Shown: piece by piece, positions 1 to 7,550 of the stretch | Layout: each line of letters starts with the position of its first letter | Numbering within the stretch: position 1 is the stretch's first letter | Notes under the pieces: generated by a model | Told to the model about the DNA's origin: nothing | The model's input: only the letters and a program-made list of their open reading frames with translations | Database searches by the model: none | From: Methylobacter sp. | GTDB taxonomy: Bacteria; Pseudomonadota; Gammaproteobacteria; Methylococcales; Methylomonadaceae | Assembly: GCA_030684815.1 (NCBI GenBank) | Contig: JAUXXQ010000206.1 | Span: forward strand, 1-35,259 | Direction: 5' to 3' | Length of the DNA stretch: 35,259 nt | Translations under genes and position numbers: made by a program

Positions 1-9
1 AATGTTTCA

Positions 10-30
10 GCCGGGGTTGCAAACCCCGGC
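10..30. repeat. Short GC-rich palindrome
   Basis: A 9-bp perfect stem (GCCGGGGTT pairing with AACCCCGGC) closes a 3-nt loop. No T-tract follows on either side, so it looks like a REP-type palindrome and not a terminator. Confidence 0.6.
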
Positions 31-69
31 CAGCTTCGTTATTTGGATAATGAAAATATGGGCAAAACG

Positions 70-236
70 TAACTACTCAGGGACTGTTAAAAATGACTAA
101 ATAGAACACCGATGCCAACCGTGCTTTATCCGTGATTATCCTTTTGATCAGTGCTATCCGTCGACTGCAGGGATGCAGGAGGTAGAGCAATGCAGGAGCA
201 ATTGCCGAGTTCTATTTCCTTTTTCGCTGAGGAAAA
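70..236. repeat. Dispersed repeat, MITE-like copy 1
   Basis: The left end reads GTAACTACTCAG and, some 30 bases on, AAATAGAACACCGATGCC. The right end, read on the minus strand, starts CTCAG and continues to AAATAGAACTCGGCAATTGC. The two ends are therefore imperfect inverted repeats around about 165 bp. Related ends occur at 4763-4813 and at both sides of 14666-15031. No ORF is contained. This looks like a non-autonomous mobile element or a decayed relative of one; the exact boundaries are uncertain. Confidence 0.45.
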
Positions 237-297
237 GATGGGGTCAAAGATGGGGTCAGGTCAAAGATGGGGTCATCAAAGATGGGGTCAGGTCTTG
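236..297. repeat. Tandem GATGGGGTCA-type repeat
   Basis: The unit GATGGGGTCA occurs four times, separated by AAA, GGTCAAA or TCAAA linkers. The last copy merges into the left end of the inverted-repeat element at 285. It could be serial duplication of an element end or a binding array for a transposase; no gene is present. Confidence 0.7.
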
Positions 298-569
298 CAT
301 TGTGCATTTTTTCATTTTGAGCTATGTTGACCATTTGATTTTATGAAACGAAATACAGTATTTTCAGTCTTGGTTAATAACATTTAGTGGATGCGTTGCT
401 TATTCAGCCTAATGCCATCCCTTAATAGATGCCGACTGGTAGGGTAGATAGACAACGCGTATCTATCAACGATGTAACTAACGCAATATAGAAACGCAGT
501 AAAGTATCAGGTCTTGAATTTTACACAATCAAATTGCTTTAAAGAAATACACAATGCAAGACCTGACCC
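285..569. mobile_element. MITE-like element with 28-bp terminal inverted repeats
   Basis: The left end (285-312) and the reverse complement of the right end (542-569) share the core GGGTCAGGTCTTGCATTGTG followed by a near-identical AT tail, with 26 of 28 positions matching. The ~229 bp between them has no convincing ORF, so this is a non-autonomous element. A further partial copy of the end (TCAGGTCTTG) lies near 508. The whole 1-667 stretch contains no gene that I can support. Confidence 0.6.
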
Positions 570-586
570 TTAGCTTTTTCCTGTAT

Positions 587-610
587 GGCGGTTTGCTGCG
601 CGAAACCGCC
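587..610. repeat. Palindrome GGCGGTTT/AAACCGCC
   Basis: An 8-bp perfect stem encloses an 8-nt loop about 60 bp beyond the stop of the minus-strand gene ending at 668. It lies where a terminator for that gene would be, but no T-tract follows on the minus strand. Confidence 0.45.
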
Positions 611-667
611 CTACGGCTCTAACTTGGAACGGTTACGCGGGAATTGCTGTCTTTTGGTTAATTAACC

Positions 668-1846
668 CTAATCCGAATATTGTTTCGGTGGTGTGCCGCG
701 TTTTTCAATAAGGGTCAGTTCTGTAAAATTCAGTTCTGCTGAGGGCATGGCTTCAACCTGAATATTAAATTCCCAGTCATCGCCAAAATCAAAATGAAAC
801 ACGAAATTCATGCCTTCATATAAAGGTAAGTAACCGACAGTACATTCATCGGTAAAAAACTCAGCATCATTCATATAAGGATGTACTATTCTTTCCTCTA
901 CGCCATATTGATTTTTATAAATAAATTCGTATAAATGGTCATTATCAAAATTAAAGACACGTAGTATGTTAAGTGCCAGACTGTCAAAATCTAGCTTGGC
1001 AGGAACGCCCAATTTGCAACTCGCTTTCCCCAGCGACACTTTAAAAATATAAGCGCCTTCTTCTGTTGGTTTATATTCGAGTTGAAGCAATCTTTTTTTC
1101 CAGGCTGGAATGTATTTTTTTATTTCAGCTTCCCAAGCGTCTGGTTCGTCTTCATCAATATCATAATAGTTTAATAGCGTACGCCCCCAATCGGTGGCCT
1201 TGATGCTAGACAGTGGCCAGTTTTCTTTTTCATTAGCGTCGCATTCAGTCGTAATAAAACCGAATAATTCCATTAACGCCAGATTATGCAAACCGGGACT
1301 AAAGCGTAATGAGTATCTATTGTTACGATCAATATCAGTTACTTTGCTTAATTTATACTGAAAAAACATGACGCATTGTCTAAAGCAGTCGCCTCTATCA
1401 TCACCTCGTTCTCCTATTATTCCTTCTGTCGCCTGAGTAATAAAGGCTTTCAGCAAAGAAAAATAACATTCAGTCGGCGTCAGTTTTTTCCAGTTGGTAA
1501 AGACTTCTTCGTTGAGCATTAATTTAGGCTTTTTGTTATAAGCCGCGATATAAGCTAAACCCGAACTGCGTAGCAATAAATAAAGCGCATTAAGATGCGG
1601 GAAGGATTTTTGTTGTGGACGCGTTAATTTAACGTCTAAAGGATGCGTTAATATCTGGTTTAATGCGGGCAGAGTATTCGTGGCGAATAACTGCGATTTT
1701 TCTGACACGGCAATGCCTTGGTCGCCGATAAACGCCAGCAGACTATTAAAATCTTTCAACAGCGTTCCGGGCTGAGTCTCACTAAGCGGTTGCTCTTTTA
1801 ATAGCTTGATTTGTTCTGGCGTAAAAAGAAATTGTTTTTTACTCAT
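668..1846 (-). CDS. pRiA4b ORF-3-like domain protein
   Basis: The 392-residue protein ends in a region resembling the plasmid pRiA4b ORF-3 / IS1096 TnpR-like domain. That segment, roughly residues 265-375, includes YIFKVSLG, the DFDSLALNIL helix, HLYEF and FHFDFGDDWEFNIQVE. The N-terminal two thirds is helical and unfamiliar. The molecular function of this domain family is not established. I chose the ATG at 1846: it has an AGGAGA Shine-Dalgarno 6 nt upstream and overlaps the stop of the upstream helicase gene by 8 nt. The longer frame would start with TTG at 1879. The overlap implies translational coupling, so the two proteins probably act together. I infer an accessory role, possibly defence or element-related; the domain call is fairly secure, the role is not. 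Confidence 0.75.
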   Translation of the reverse strand: MSKKQFLFTPEQIKLLKEQPLSETQPGTLLKDFNSLLAFIGDQGIAVSEKSQLFATNTLPALNQILTHPLDVKLTRPQQKSFPHLNALYLLLRSSGLAYIAAYNKKPKLMLNEEVFTNWKKLTPTECYFSLLKAFITQATEGIIGERGDDRGDCFRQCVMFFQYKLSKVTDIDRNNRYSLRFSPGLHNLALMELFGFITTECDANEKENWPLSSIKATDWGRTLLNYYDIDEDEPDAWEAEIKKYIPAWKKRLLQLEYKPTEEGAYIFKVSLGKASCKLGVPAKLDFDSLALNILRVFNFDNDHLYEFIYKNQYGVEERIVHPYMNDAEFFTDECTVGYLPLYEGMNFVFHFDFGDDWEFNIQVEAMPSAELNFTELTLIEKRGTPPKQYSD

Positions 1847-4679
1847 GAGTATTCTCCTGATCGGTTCGTTTTTCTGCAATCAATTTTTTTAATACGTCTT
1901 TACTTGGGGTAGCTAACGCTCTGGCAAGCTCATTGTAATTAGCCAAGAATTCGCTTGAAAATGCTTCTTCTTGTGGTGTTAGTCTGTCAATTACCAATAA
2001 ATCATAAATATTGACCCATTCGTCTTCCACTTTAATGGCGAGATTGGGATTAAGAATATAAGCGCCGCGAATCACCCGATAGAATAATTTACGGTTGTAT
2101 TTATCTTCTTTGCTGACTTCATTTTTAGCCAGAATACTGGACAGATAAGCCCGCTGTTTGCGCCGTTCAGGCAGCACGCTGTTGGGAATATGCTGCACAG
2201 CTTCGAGAAAATCCTGGGTGCTAAAGCCTTCGACTCGATAAGTCATTTTTTTCGGCATCACCCGGTAAAACAGCGCGATCATCACATTGAGCAGAAAAAA
2301 CTCCATGCTGTTTTTGTCGAGTTTGACTAAGCGGCCATCGACTTGAATGCTCATGCTGGTGGGTTCGAGCAGTTCGTAAATGTCGGCCAATTTCTTTTTC
2401 GCATAGCTTTCGCTACGCTCGGTTTGCGCCAGCGCGATTTGGAATGCCGTCAATCCGTTGCCGTCGGCTTTTTCGGTGTCGGCACCCAGTTCAAACAGTG
2501 CCTTGATCACGTCGATATTACCCACCCAGGCGGCGACCATTAACGGCGTTTGGTTGAATATATTGCGAAAATCCGGGCCGTATTGATCGACTTGTTTGAG
2601 TACGGCATCGGGTTTTTTAAAGCTGTAGATGCTGTAATGTTTTTGTTGCAGCAGTTGCAAGCCTTTATCCGGATGTTTGGCGGCTTTAAATTCGATTTTC
2701 AGCAGGCTGTTAATGATGTCGCGGTCTTCGTAAACCAGGGCGTATTCAAACAAGGTCATCTTGGCGGCTTTATCGTTGCCTTCTAAGGCGTTATGCTTTA
2801 ACTCAAGCAAGGTTTCAGCGTTAATAACCTGCCAAGGTGGTGTTTTTTGTTTGAGGATCTCGCTACGAATGCGCTCGGCCTGTTCTTGTTTGCCTTGCAA
2901 TTCCAATTTATGCGCTTCCTGGCGCCAGGCATCCAAGCTGGAATTTTGATTGGCCAGTTGCAAGCTGTCTTGAGCATCGCGTAAGCCCAGTAAATCGAGC
3001 AAAGATTGTTTGGGACTGCTTTCAATCCAGTACAGGTTTTTAACCGCCCGGGTGATGGCGACATATAAGGCGTTGATATAAAACTTGTAAACCTCCAGCG
3101 ATTTGTCAGTTTTATCTTTGGCGCGGGCGTATTTAATATCCAGTTCCAAATCGGCGGCCATGACGCCTTTGCTAATTTCCCGGTAACGCGCTTCTTCCTG
3201 GCTTAAAAAGTTGTAGAGGATAATGTTTTCATATTCCAAACCTTTAGCTTCCTGAATGGTAAACACCAGCGGGGTATTGAAATATTGCTGCGCCGCCGGT
3301 TTTTGATCCACCGTCATCACAATGACCGCGAACAGCGTCGAGGCTTTGGTTTTGCTGTCTAATTCCTGCCGAATGGCGGCGGTGTCCTGCAAAAACAGCA
3401 CTTCGCCTTGGGTGTGGCCGTTGCTTTCGACCAGATAATGGCTTTCCTTATCAATCGAGCCAAAGCGTTGATTTTTGATTTTTAAAATCTTGTTGGCAAT
3501 CTCGGTGACTTGCGGCGAATTGCGGTAATTGGTGTTCAGGATGCGGATCAACTCGTCCGAGGTTTGTATGTCCTCCTGCCGATAAAACAGGCTTTTCACT
3601 TTCGACCAGGAAAAAAAGTTGGGATGCACAATCTGATTGGAGTCGCCGCACAGGATAAAATCCTGCGCCTGACGCAGCGATTTGATAATCAGGTACAGCT
3701 GGATATTGGTTAAATCCTGCACCTCATCGACAATAACAAAGTCATAACGGGGCTGGACATGCTGTAAATGCTGATGGCTGACAATATTGCTGTCATACAG
3801 ATGGTTGTCTTGCAAAAAGCTCAGGTATTTTTCAAAAATGTCATAGACCGCGCCCCGTTCTTCACCTAAAAAGATCGATTCCTTAACGCCGAGATTCAGA
3901 TAATCCTCACGGCTTAACCAGCTTTTATCGGTCGCAGGACCGGTGATAACGCCGCGAAATTCCTCAAACAGCTTGTGCGCATCTTTCAGTTGGCCTTGGC
4001 GAAAGCGGCTAAACCATTGCTGGAAAGCCTGGAAAGTAATCGGTTTGCCCGCTGGTACGCGAATACTCTCCAAAAATTCTTGAAACGATAAAAAATCGAT
4101 TTGCTGGTCGGGATTGTCGTAATGGTTGGCGTAATACAGATCGCGAGAGTTTTTAACCAGATAAGCCGACTGGGTGACATAGAGCACATCGCCTACCGCC
4201 TGTTTCATTTTTTCCAGCGTCAACGCGGTTTTGCCGCTACCCGCCGAACCGATCACAATCAGCGGCGGCTGTAAATCAAAAATCGACTGTTGGCGGTCGT
4301 CAAACGAGATGATTTTATCCAGCAGATTAAATGACGTGTGGCTGGGATTAAGATACACCAGCTGTTTGTCGCCAGTTTCATCAGCGCTGCTGACAAGCGG
4401 GATTTTATCCTCGTCAATATCGCTGACTTGGCGCAAAAAACGCGAATCCTGATAGGCGTGATTTTTGATGAATTCCAGCAGCAACGCGTAGTTTTGCTCC
4501 TGATGCCGGTAAATTGAAAACAGCAAGCGGTCGCGTTGATTGAGCCGAGCCCGGTACAAATTATCGCCGACCTTTTTAACGTCCGCCGATTTGAAATCAT
4601 CGTCTTCCAGGTATTTTTTCAGCTTGGCGAAACCGGGAATGGTTTTAGAATTGAGTTCGTTATAAGTAAGAACTTTCAT
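1839..4679 (-). CDS. RelE-like / UvrD-type helicase / ankyrin fusion protein
   Basis: This 946-residue protein has three apparent parts. Residues ~1-85 look like a RelE/ParE-type fold (small basic domain with YRARLNQRDRLLF and a LLLEFIKNHAY end). Residues ~120-560 are a superfamily 1A helicase core: Walker A GSAGSGKT (144-151), Walker B FVIVDEVQDL (314-323), GDSNQI (~345), the TIQEAKGLEYENII motif (~474) and YVAITRAVKNLYWIE (~539-553). Residues ~705-775 contain at least one clear ankyrin repeat (TPLMVAAWVGNIDVIKALFELGA) and a degenerate second. The C-terminal ~170 residues are unfamiliar. Motifs look intact, so ATP-dependent DNA or RNA translocation is likely. Its stop overlaps the pRiA4b-like gene by 8 nt. 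The combination is unlike housekeeping UvrD, Rep or PcrA and suggests an accessory, perhaps antiviral or toxin-like, system. Confidence is high for the helicase, moderate for ankyrin and low to moderate for the RelE-like part. Confidence 0.85.
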   Translation of the reverse strand: MKVLTYNELNSKTIPGFAKLKKYLEDDDFKSADVKKVGDNLYRARLNQRDRLLFSIYRHQEQNYALLLEFIKNHAYQDSRFLRQVSDIDEDKIPLVSSADETGDKQLVYLNPSHTSFNLLDKIISFDDRQQSIFDLQPPLIVIGSAGSGKTALTLEKMKQAVGDVLYVTQSAYLVKNSRDLYYANHYDNPDQQIDFLSFQEFLESIRVPAGKPITFQAFQQWFSRFRQGQLKDAHKLFEEFRGVITGPATDKSWLSREDYLNLGVKESIFLGEERGAVYDIFEKYLSFLQDNHLYDSNIVSHQHLQHVQPRYDFVIVDEVQDLTNIQLYLIIKSLRQAQDFILCGDSNQIVHPNFFSWSKVKSLFYRQEDIQTSDELIRILNTNYRNSPQVTEIANKILKIKNQRFGSIDKESHYLVESNGHTQGEVLFLQDTAAIRQELDSKTKASTLFAVIVMTVDQKPAAQQYFNTPLVFTIQEAKGLEYENIILYNFLSQEEARYREISKGVMAADLELDIKYARAKDKTDKSLEVYKFYINALYVAITRAVKNLYWIESSPKQSLLDLLGLRDAQDSLQLANQNSSLDAWRQEAHKLELQGKQEQAERIRSEILKQKTPPWQVINAETLLELKHNALEGNDKAAKMTLFEYALVYEDRDIINSLLKIEFKAAKHPDKGLQLLQQKHYSIYSFKKPDAVLKQVDQYGPDFRNIFNQTPLMVAAWVGNIDVIKALFELGADTEKADGNGLTAFQIALAQTERSESYAKKKLADIYELLEPTSMSIQVDGRLVKLDKNSMEFFLLNVMIALFYRVMPKKMTYRVEGFSTQDFLEAVQHIPNSVLPERRKQRAYLSSILAKNEVSKEDKYNRKLFYRVIRGAYILNPNLAIKVEDEWVNIYDLLVIDRLTPQEEAFSSEFLANYNELARALATPSKDVLKKLIAEKRTDQENTHE

Positions 4680-4762
4680 GTTATGTCAGAGTCATTAATG
4701 ATTGAGGTGCAAAAGAGTTTCAACTGTACAGCTAACGCCTATTGCGATAAATTCATAAAATA

Positions 4763-4813
4763 TCGTAACTGCCCAGTCTCTGCTAAAAATAATTAAATGG
4801 AACACGGATGGCA
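4763..4813. repeat. Dispersed repeat end, copy 2
   Basis: GTAACTGCCCAG followed by AAATAATTAAATGGAACACGG matches the ends of the elements at 70-236 and 14666-15031. No matching opposite end was found nearby, so this appears to be a single or truncated end. Confidence 0.45.
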
Positions 4814-4848
4814 CTAGGCTGTCGAAATAAAATATTAATCATTATAAT

Positions 4849-4870
4849 GGCTATCAACTTAACACGGGAC
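4849..4870. repeat. Short repeat shared with the right edge of the window
   Basis: GGCTATCAACTTAACACGGGAC differs by only two or three bases from the segment at 35122-35143, which covers the 3' end of a partial ORF. It may be the terminus of an insertion element left as a scar. Confidence 0.4.
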
Positions 4871-4903
4871 AGACCTTCCAGGTTTTAAAAACCTGGAAGG
4901 TCT
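4871..4903. repeat. Near-perfect 16-bp palindrome, family member 1
   Basis: AGACCTTCCAGGTTTT pairs perfectly with AAAACCTGGAAGGTCT around a single base. A second member with the same frame but a different inner arm is at 29152-29184. No U-tract follows, so a dispersed palindromic repeat is more likely than a terminator. Confidence 0.65.
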
Positions 4904-4939
4904 ACTTCGGCATGCTTGTCCCGCTTTAAATGGGAAGCC

Positions 4940-4993
4940 TTTTTTCGTGCCTTTCGTGGACAATTTTTGGTATTTCTTTTTCAGGAAATAGCC
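4940..4993. repeat. Left arm of long inverted repeat flanking fetAB
   Basis: TTTTTTCGTGC, CGTGGACAATTTTTGGTAT and CTTTTTCAGGAAAT recur in the same order, inverted, at 6879-6932, with a few mismatches. The arms enclose the IS982 remnant and the fetA-fetB pair (about 1.9 kb). Confidence 0.65.
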
Positions 4994-5030
4994 TAAAAGT
5001 CATTGTAATATAACCTGAGTTCGGGATAAG

Positions 5031-5228
5031 CTAATCCAGCAAAGGTAATGAATTTTCCCTTTTAAAATTGAGGGAAGGTTTTTTATCCTGACAGGAATAA
5101 GCAACTAAGCCCGCAACTACAGCAGTCATGTGATTGGTTAATGAACGGTGTCTTAAATGCTCAAAATCAAAAATATTTTTGAGTTGGTCATTGATAATTT
5201 CGATAATGCTCCGCTTGCGTAACAGCAG
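5031..5228 (-). pseudogene. IS982-family transposase, C-terminal remnant
   Basis: On the minus strand an open stretch of 65 codons ends at a TAG (5031-5033). It reads LLRKRSIIEIINDQLKN, then HLRHRSLTNH, VVAGLVAYS and QDKKPSL. This matches my memory of the C-terminal end of IS982 transposases, where RKR..IE..NDQLKN and R.HRS precede a LxAGLIAY segment. A stop codon (5229-5231) lies directly upstream in frame and no N-terminal part or DDE catalytic residues are seen, so this is a broken remnant. It marks a past insertion between the helicase cassette and fetA. Confidence 0.7.
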
Positions 5229-5291
5229 TTATTCAGTATATTTTTTTTCGTGCTTTCGTGTGAGGATCATTTTATCTTTCTTGAATTCGCC

Positions 5292-5954
5292 ATGCCCCCT
5301 ATTATCCGGTTCGACCGCGTATCGGTCACTGCCCACGAAAAAACGATTCTGTCTGACGTCAGCTTTACGCTCTTGCCGGGAGAAAAAGCGGTGTTATGCG
5401 GTAAATCCGGCTCCGGCAAAAGCAGTATCCTGAAAACGCTGTTGGGGCTTCATACGATAGCCTCAGGCACGGTTTATTTTCAGGAGCAGGCACTGACCCC
5501 GACATCAGCCCAAGCCATCAGAAACTGCGCCGCTTACATTGGGCAGGAGCCGATACTGGGCGCCGACAGCGTGCGGGAAGCGCTGCTATTGCCTTTTCAG
5601 TTCAAGGCACATCAGGGTCATCGTCCTAGCGAAGCGCAACTTGTTGAGGTGCTGCAACGGTTACAGCTAACGGCAGACATGTTAAAGCGCACCAGCAGCC
5701 GCATTTCCGGTGGCGAGAAACAGCGGATTGCACTGGCGCGCGGGCTGTTATTGGGCAAAAAACTCTACCTGCTGGACGAGGTCACCAGCGCACTGGATGA
5801 AAAAAGCAAACAGGCGGTGTTCGAGGTGTTCGCCGATCCAGAGCTTACAGTGCTGTCGGTGTCCCATGACCCCGAATGGCTGGCGCGTTGCAGCATTGTT
5901 TTTGAACTTGAGGCGGGTCGGTTGGCCCAAGTAGGGCGATATGGAAACACTTGA
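5292..5954 (+). CDS. fetA: Iron/metal exporter ABC ATP-binding subunit (FetA-like)
   Basis: A 220-residue stand-alone ABC ATPase. Walker A GKSGSGKS lies at 37-44, the Q-loop IGQEP at 83-87, the signature ISGGEKQR at 138-145, Walker B with D-loop LYLLDEVTSALDE at 158-170 and the switch His in SVSHD at 189-193. All are intact. It overlaps the downstream permease by 14 nt, and that permease is of the UPF0014/FetB type, which identifies the pair as FetAB. In E. coli, FetAB is linked to iron export and peroxide resistance; the substrate here is inferred. I chose the ATG at 5292 because it begins the conserved strand before Walker A; an upstream in-frame start at 5250 would add an unconserved 14-residue tail. 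No strong Shine-Dalgarno is visible. Confidence 0.85.
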   Translation: MPPIIRFDRVSVTAHEKTILSDVSFTLLPGEKAVLCGKSGSGKSSILKTLLGLHTIASGTVYFQEQALTPTSAQAIRNCAAYIGQEPILGADSVREALLLPFQFKAHQGHRPSEAQLVEVLQRLQLTADMLKRTSSRISGGEKQRIALARGLLLGKKLYLLDEVTSALDEKSKQAVFEVFADPELTVLSVSHDPEWLARCSIVFELEAGRLAQVGRYGNT

Positions 5955-6741
5955 TATTGCACTGCCGCGCATGGCGTTGCTTTATGGCCTTTGCCTGCTG
6001 CCCTGGTTGCTGCTCCGTCTGATGGGGCTGCGCTTGAGCCGCGATATCGCCATCAGCATACTGCGCATGAGCATACAGTTGGCGCTGGTCGGCATTTATC
6101 TGAAAATGCTGTTCGAGCTTAACCATCCCTGGCTTAACGGCTTGTGGATACTGGTGATGCTGTTGGTCGCCGACTTGAGTATTTTGCGCCGGGCAGGCTT
6201 AAAAGCACGTTATTTTTTGCTGGCTACCTTTGCGGCCATTGCCTCCAGCATTGTGTTTTCCACGGCTTACTTGGTGATTTTGGTGATTCAGCCGACCCAC
6301 TTTTATGATGCCCGTTACATCGTGCCCCTGGCGGGTATGATTCTCGGCAACTGCCTGCAAGGCAACGTCATCGCGTTGGAACGCTTTTATTCGGCATTGC
6401 GCAAAAACGAGAACGAATATACAACCTTTTTAATGTTGGGGGCGACGCGTTGGGAAGCGGTGCGCCCGTATTTTCGCGAAGCCGTCAAAGCCGCCATCAA
6501 CCCGGCTATCGCCAGCATGGCCACTATGGGTCTGGTGTCGTTGCCGGGCATGATGACCGGGCAAATATTGGGCGGCAGCGAACCGTGGCTGGCGGTGAAA
6601 TACCAAATCGCCATCATGATCTGCATTTTCACCAGCACCACCCTGGCCTGCATCATCAACCTGAAACTCAGCCTGAATATCGCCTTCAACGCGTTCGATG
6701 TGTTAAGGGACGAGGTGATTCAGCAAGGGCCATTCAAATAA
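5941..6741 (+). CDS. fetB: Iron/metal exporter ABC permease (FetB-like, UPF0014)
   Basis: A 266-residue integral membrane protein with about seven hydrophobic segments. Recognisable family signatures are SRDIAISILRMSIQLALVG near residue 40, IVPLAGMILGNCLQG near 130, and the cytoplasmic coupling stretch LMLGATRWEA(V)RP followed by MATMGLVSLPGMMTGQILGG. The length fits the family. The start overlaps the end of fetA by 14 nt, so the pair is translationally coupled. It should form the membrane channel energised by FetA. The pair sits between two inverted repeats, which may reflect rearrangement. Confidence is high for the family and moderate for iron as the substrate. Confidence 0.88.
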   Translation: METLDIALPRMALLYGLCLLPWLLLRLMGLRLSRDIAISILRMSIQLALVGIYLKMLFELNHPWLNGLWILVMLLVADLSILRRAGLKARYFLLATFAAIASSIVFSTAYLVILVIQPTHFYDARYIVPLAGMILGNCLQGNVIALERFYSALRKNENEYTTFLMLGATRWEAVRPYFREAVKAAINPAIASMATMGLVSLPGMMTGQILGGSEPWLAVKYQIAIMICIFTSTTLACIINLKLSLNIAFNAFDVLRDEVIQQGPFK

Positions 6742-6766
6742 TAGCCAGAATGCAAACTTCAACTGC

Positions 6767-6875
6767 AAGCAGTATTGTTTTGGAGTTCAAAGCGGGCTTT
6801 GAACCATTTACACGTACAAGGCAAGCCTTGTACTCCAGTCATTTTGCATAACCTTGTAGGGCACCTTTTTGCAAC
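6767..6875. repeat. Direct repeat copy 1 (~109 bp)
   Basis: Begins AAGCAGTATTGTTTTGGAGT and ends CTTTTTGCAAC. It is almost identical to 7052-7162. Each copy contains two palindromes (CAAAGCGGGCTTTG and ACAAGGCAAGCCTTGT). The copy lies about 25 bp after fetB. Confidence 0.85.
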
Positions 6876-6878
6876 TAA

Positions 6879-6932
6879 GGCGATTTCCTGAAAAAGACAT
6901 ACCAAAAATTGTCCACGCTTAGCACGAAAAAA
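6879..6932. repeat. Right arm of long inverted repeat flanking fetAB
   Basis: The reverse complement of this segment matches 4940-4993 over most of its length. It lies between the two direct repeats. The following ~100 bp (6933-7051) has further CGTGG/CACGAAA-type short repeats and no ORF that I can support. Confidence 0.65.
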
Positions 6933-7051
6933 CACGAAAATTTCGTGGCTTTCGTGTTAAGCGTGGACGCTAGTTTTTTTCAGCACATCATTAAGGGATG
7001 TTATTTCTCGGAAATGGCCGTAGACGAGAAACAGGTCTGCGACGACGTTCT

Positions 7052-7162
7052 AAGCAGTATTGTTTTGGAGTTCAAAGCGGGCTTTGAACCATTTACATGT
7101 ACAAGGCAAGCCTTGTACTCCAGTCATTTTGCATAACCTTGTAGGGTGCGCCTTTTTGCAAC
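7052..7162. repeat. Direct repeat copy 2 (~111 bp)
   Basis: Nearly identical to 6767-6875, with one C/T substitution in the middle and a small change near the end. It abuts the stop codon of grxD, so its palindromes may form the 3' end of the grxD transcript. Confidence 0.85.
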
Positions 7163-7483
7163 CTATTCGACAGCGCCAACCTCGGCCAACATCTTGGGCA
7201 ATTCACCTTTTTGATACAGATCGGTCACAATATCGCAGCCGCCGACCAGCTCGCCGCCGATATACAGCTGGGGGTAAGTCGGCCAGTTTGAATACTCTTT
7301 AAGCGCCTCGCGCAATTCAGGGTCTTCAAAAATATTGACGTGTTGGTATTTGGCATGACAAGCGGCCAAGACCTGCACTGTCTGCCCGGAAAACCCGCAT
7401 TGGGGGAAATCCGGCGTCCCTTTCATGTATAAAATGGCGGGGTTATTTTCAAGCTGCTCTTTAATTCTTTCTGTAACGCTCAT
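7163..7483 (-). CDS. grxD: Monothiol glutaredoxin, Grx4/GrxD type
   Basis: The 106-residue protein has the single-cysteine CGFS active site (residues 29-32) that defines monothiol glutaredoxins, with the upstream MKGTP stretch, the cis-Pro segment TYPQLYIGGELVGGCDI and the usual length. Family members bind a [2Fe-2S] cluster with glutathione and, often with BolA, handle iron-sulfur cluster transfer. It is cytoplasmic. It lies last in a leftward run behind lnt (67 nt from the lnt stop). The ATG at 7483 is the natural family start. Confidence 0.95.
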   Translation of the reverse strand: MSVTERIKEQLENNPAILYMKGTPDFPQCGFSGQTVQVLAACHAKYQHVNIFEDPELREALKEYSNWPTYPQLYIGGELVGGCDIVTDLYQKGELPKMLAEVGAVE

Positions 7484-7550
7484 GATGATCCACTCAATTG
7501 ATAAAAACCCAGTGATTTTATCAACTTTATATTTATTACAAAAGGAAATC

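Noticed and set aside
236-297. Possible CRISPR array in the GATGGGGTCA repeats
   Set aside because: The unit is about 10 bp, with linkers of only 3-7 bp and no spacer-sized unique segments or cas genes.
6450-6851. 133-codon plus-strand frame overlapping the end of fetB
   Set aside because: It is out of frame with the clearly conserved FetB protein and its sequence has no family character; a shadow of fetB running into the direct repeat.
6909-7302. Plus-strand frames through the direct repeat and grxD
   Set aside because: They read through repeat DNA and the antisense of a well-supported glutaredoxin; low-complexity translation with no ribosome site of note.
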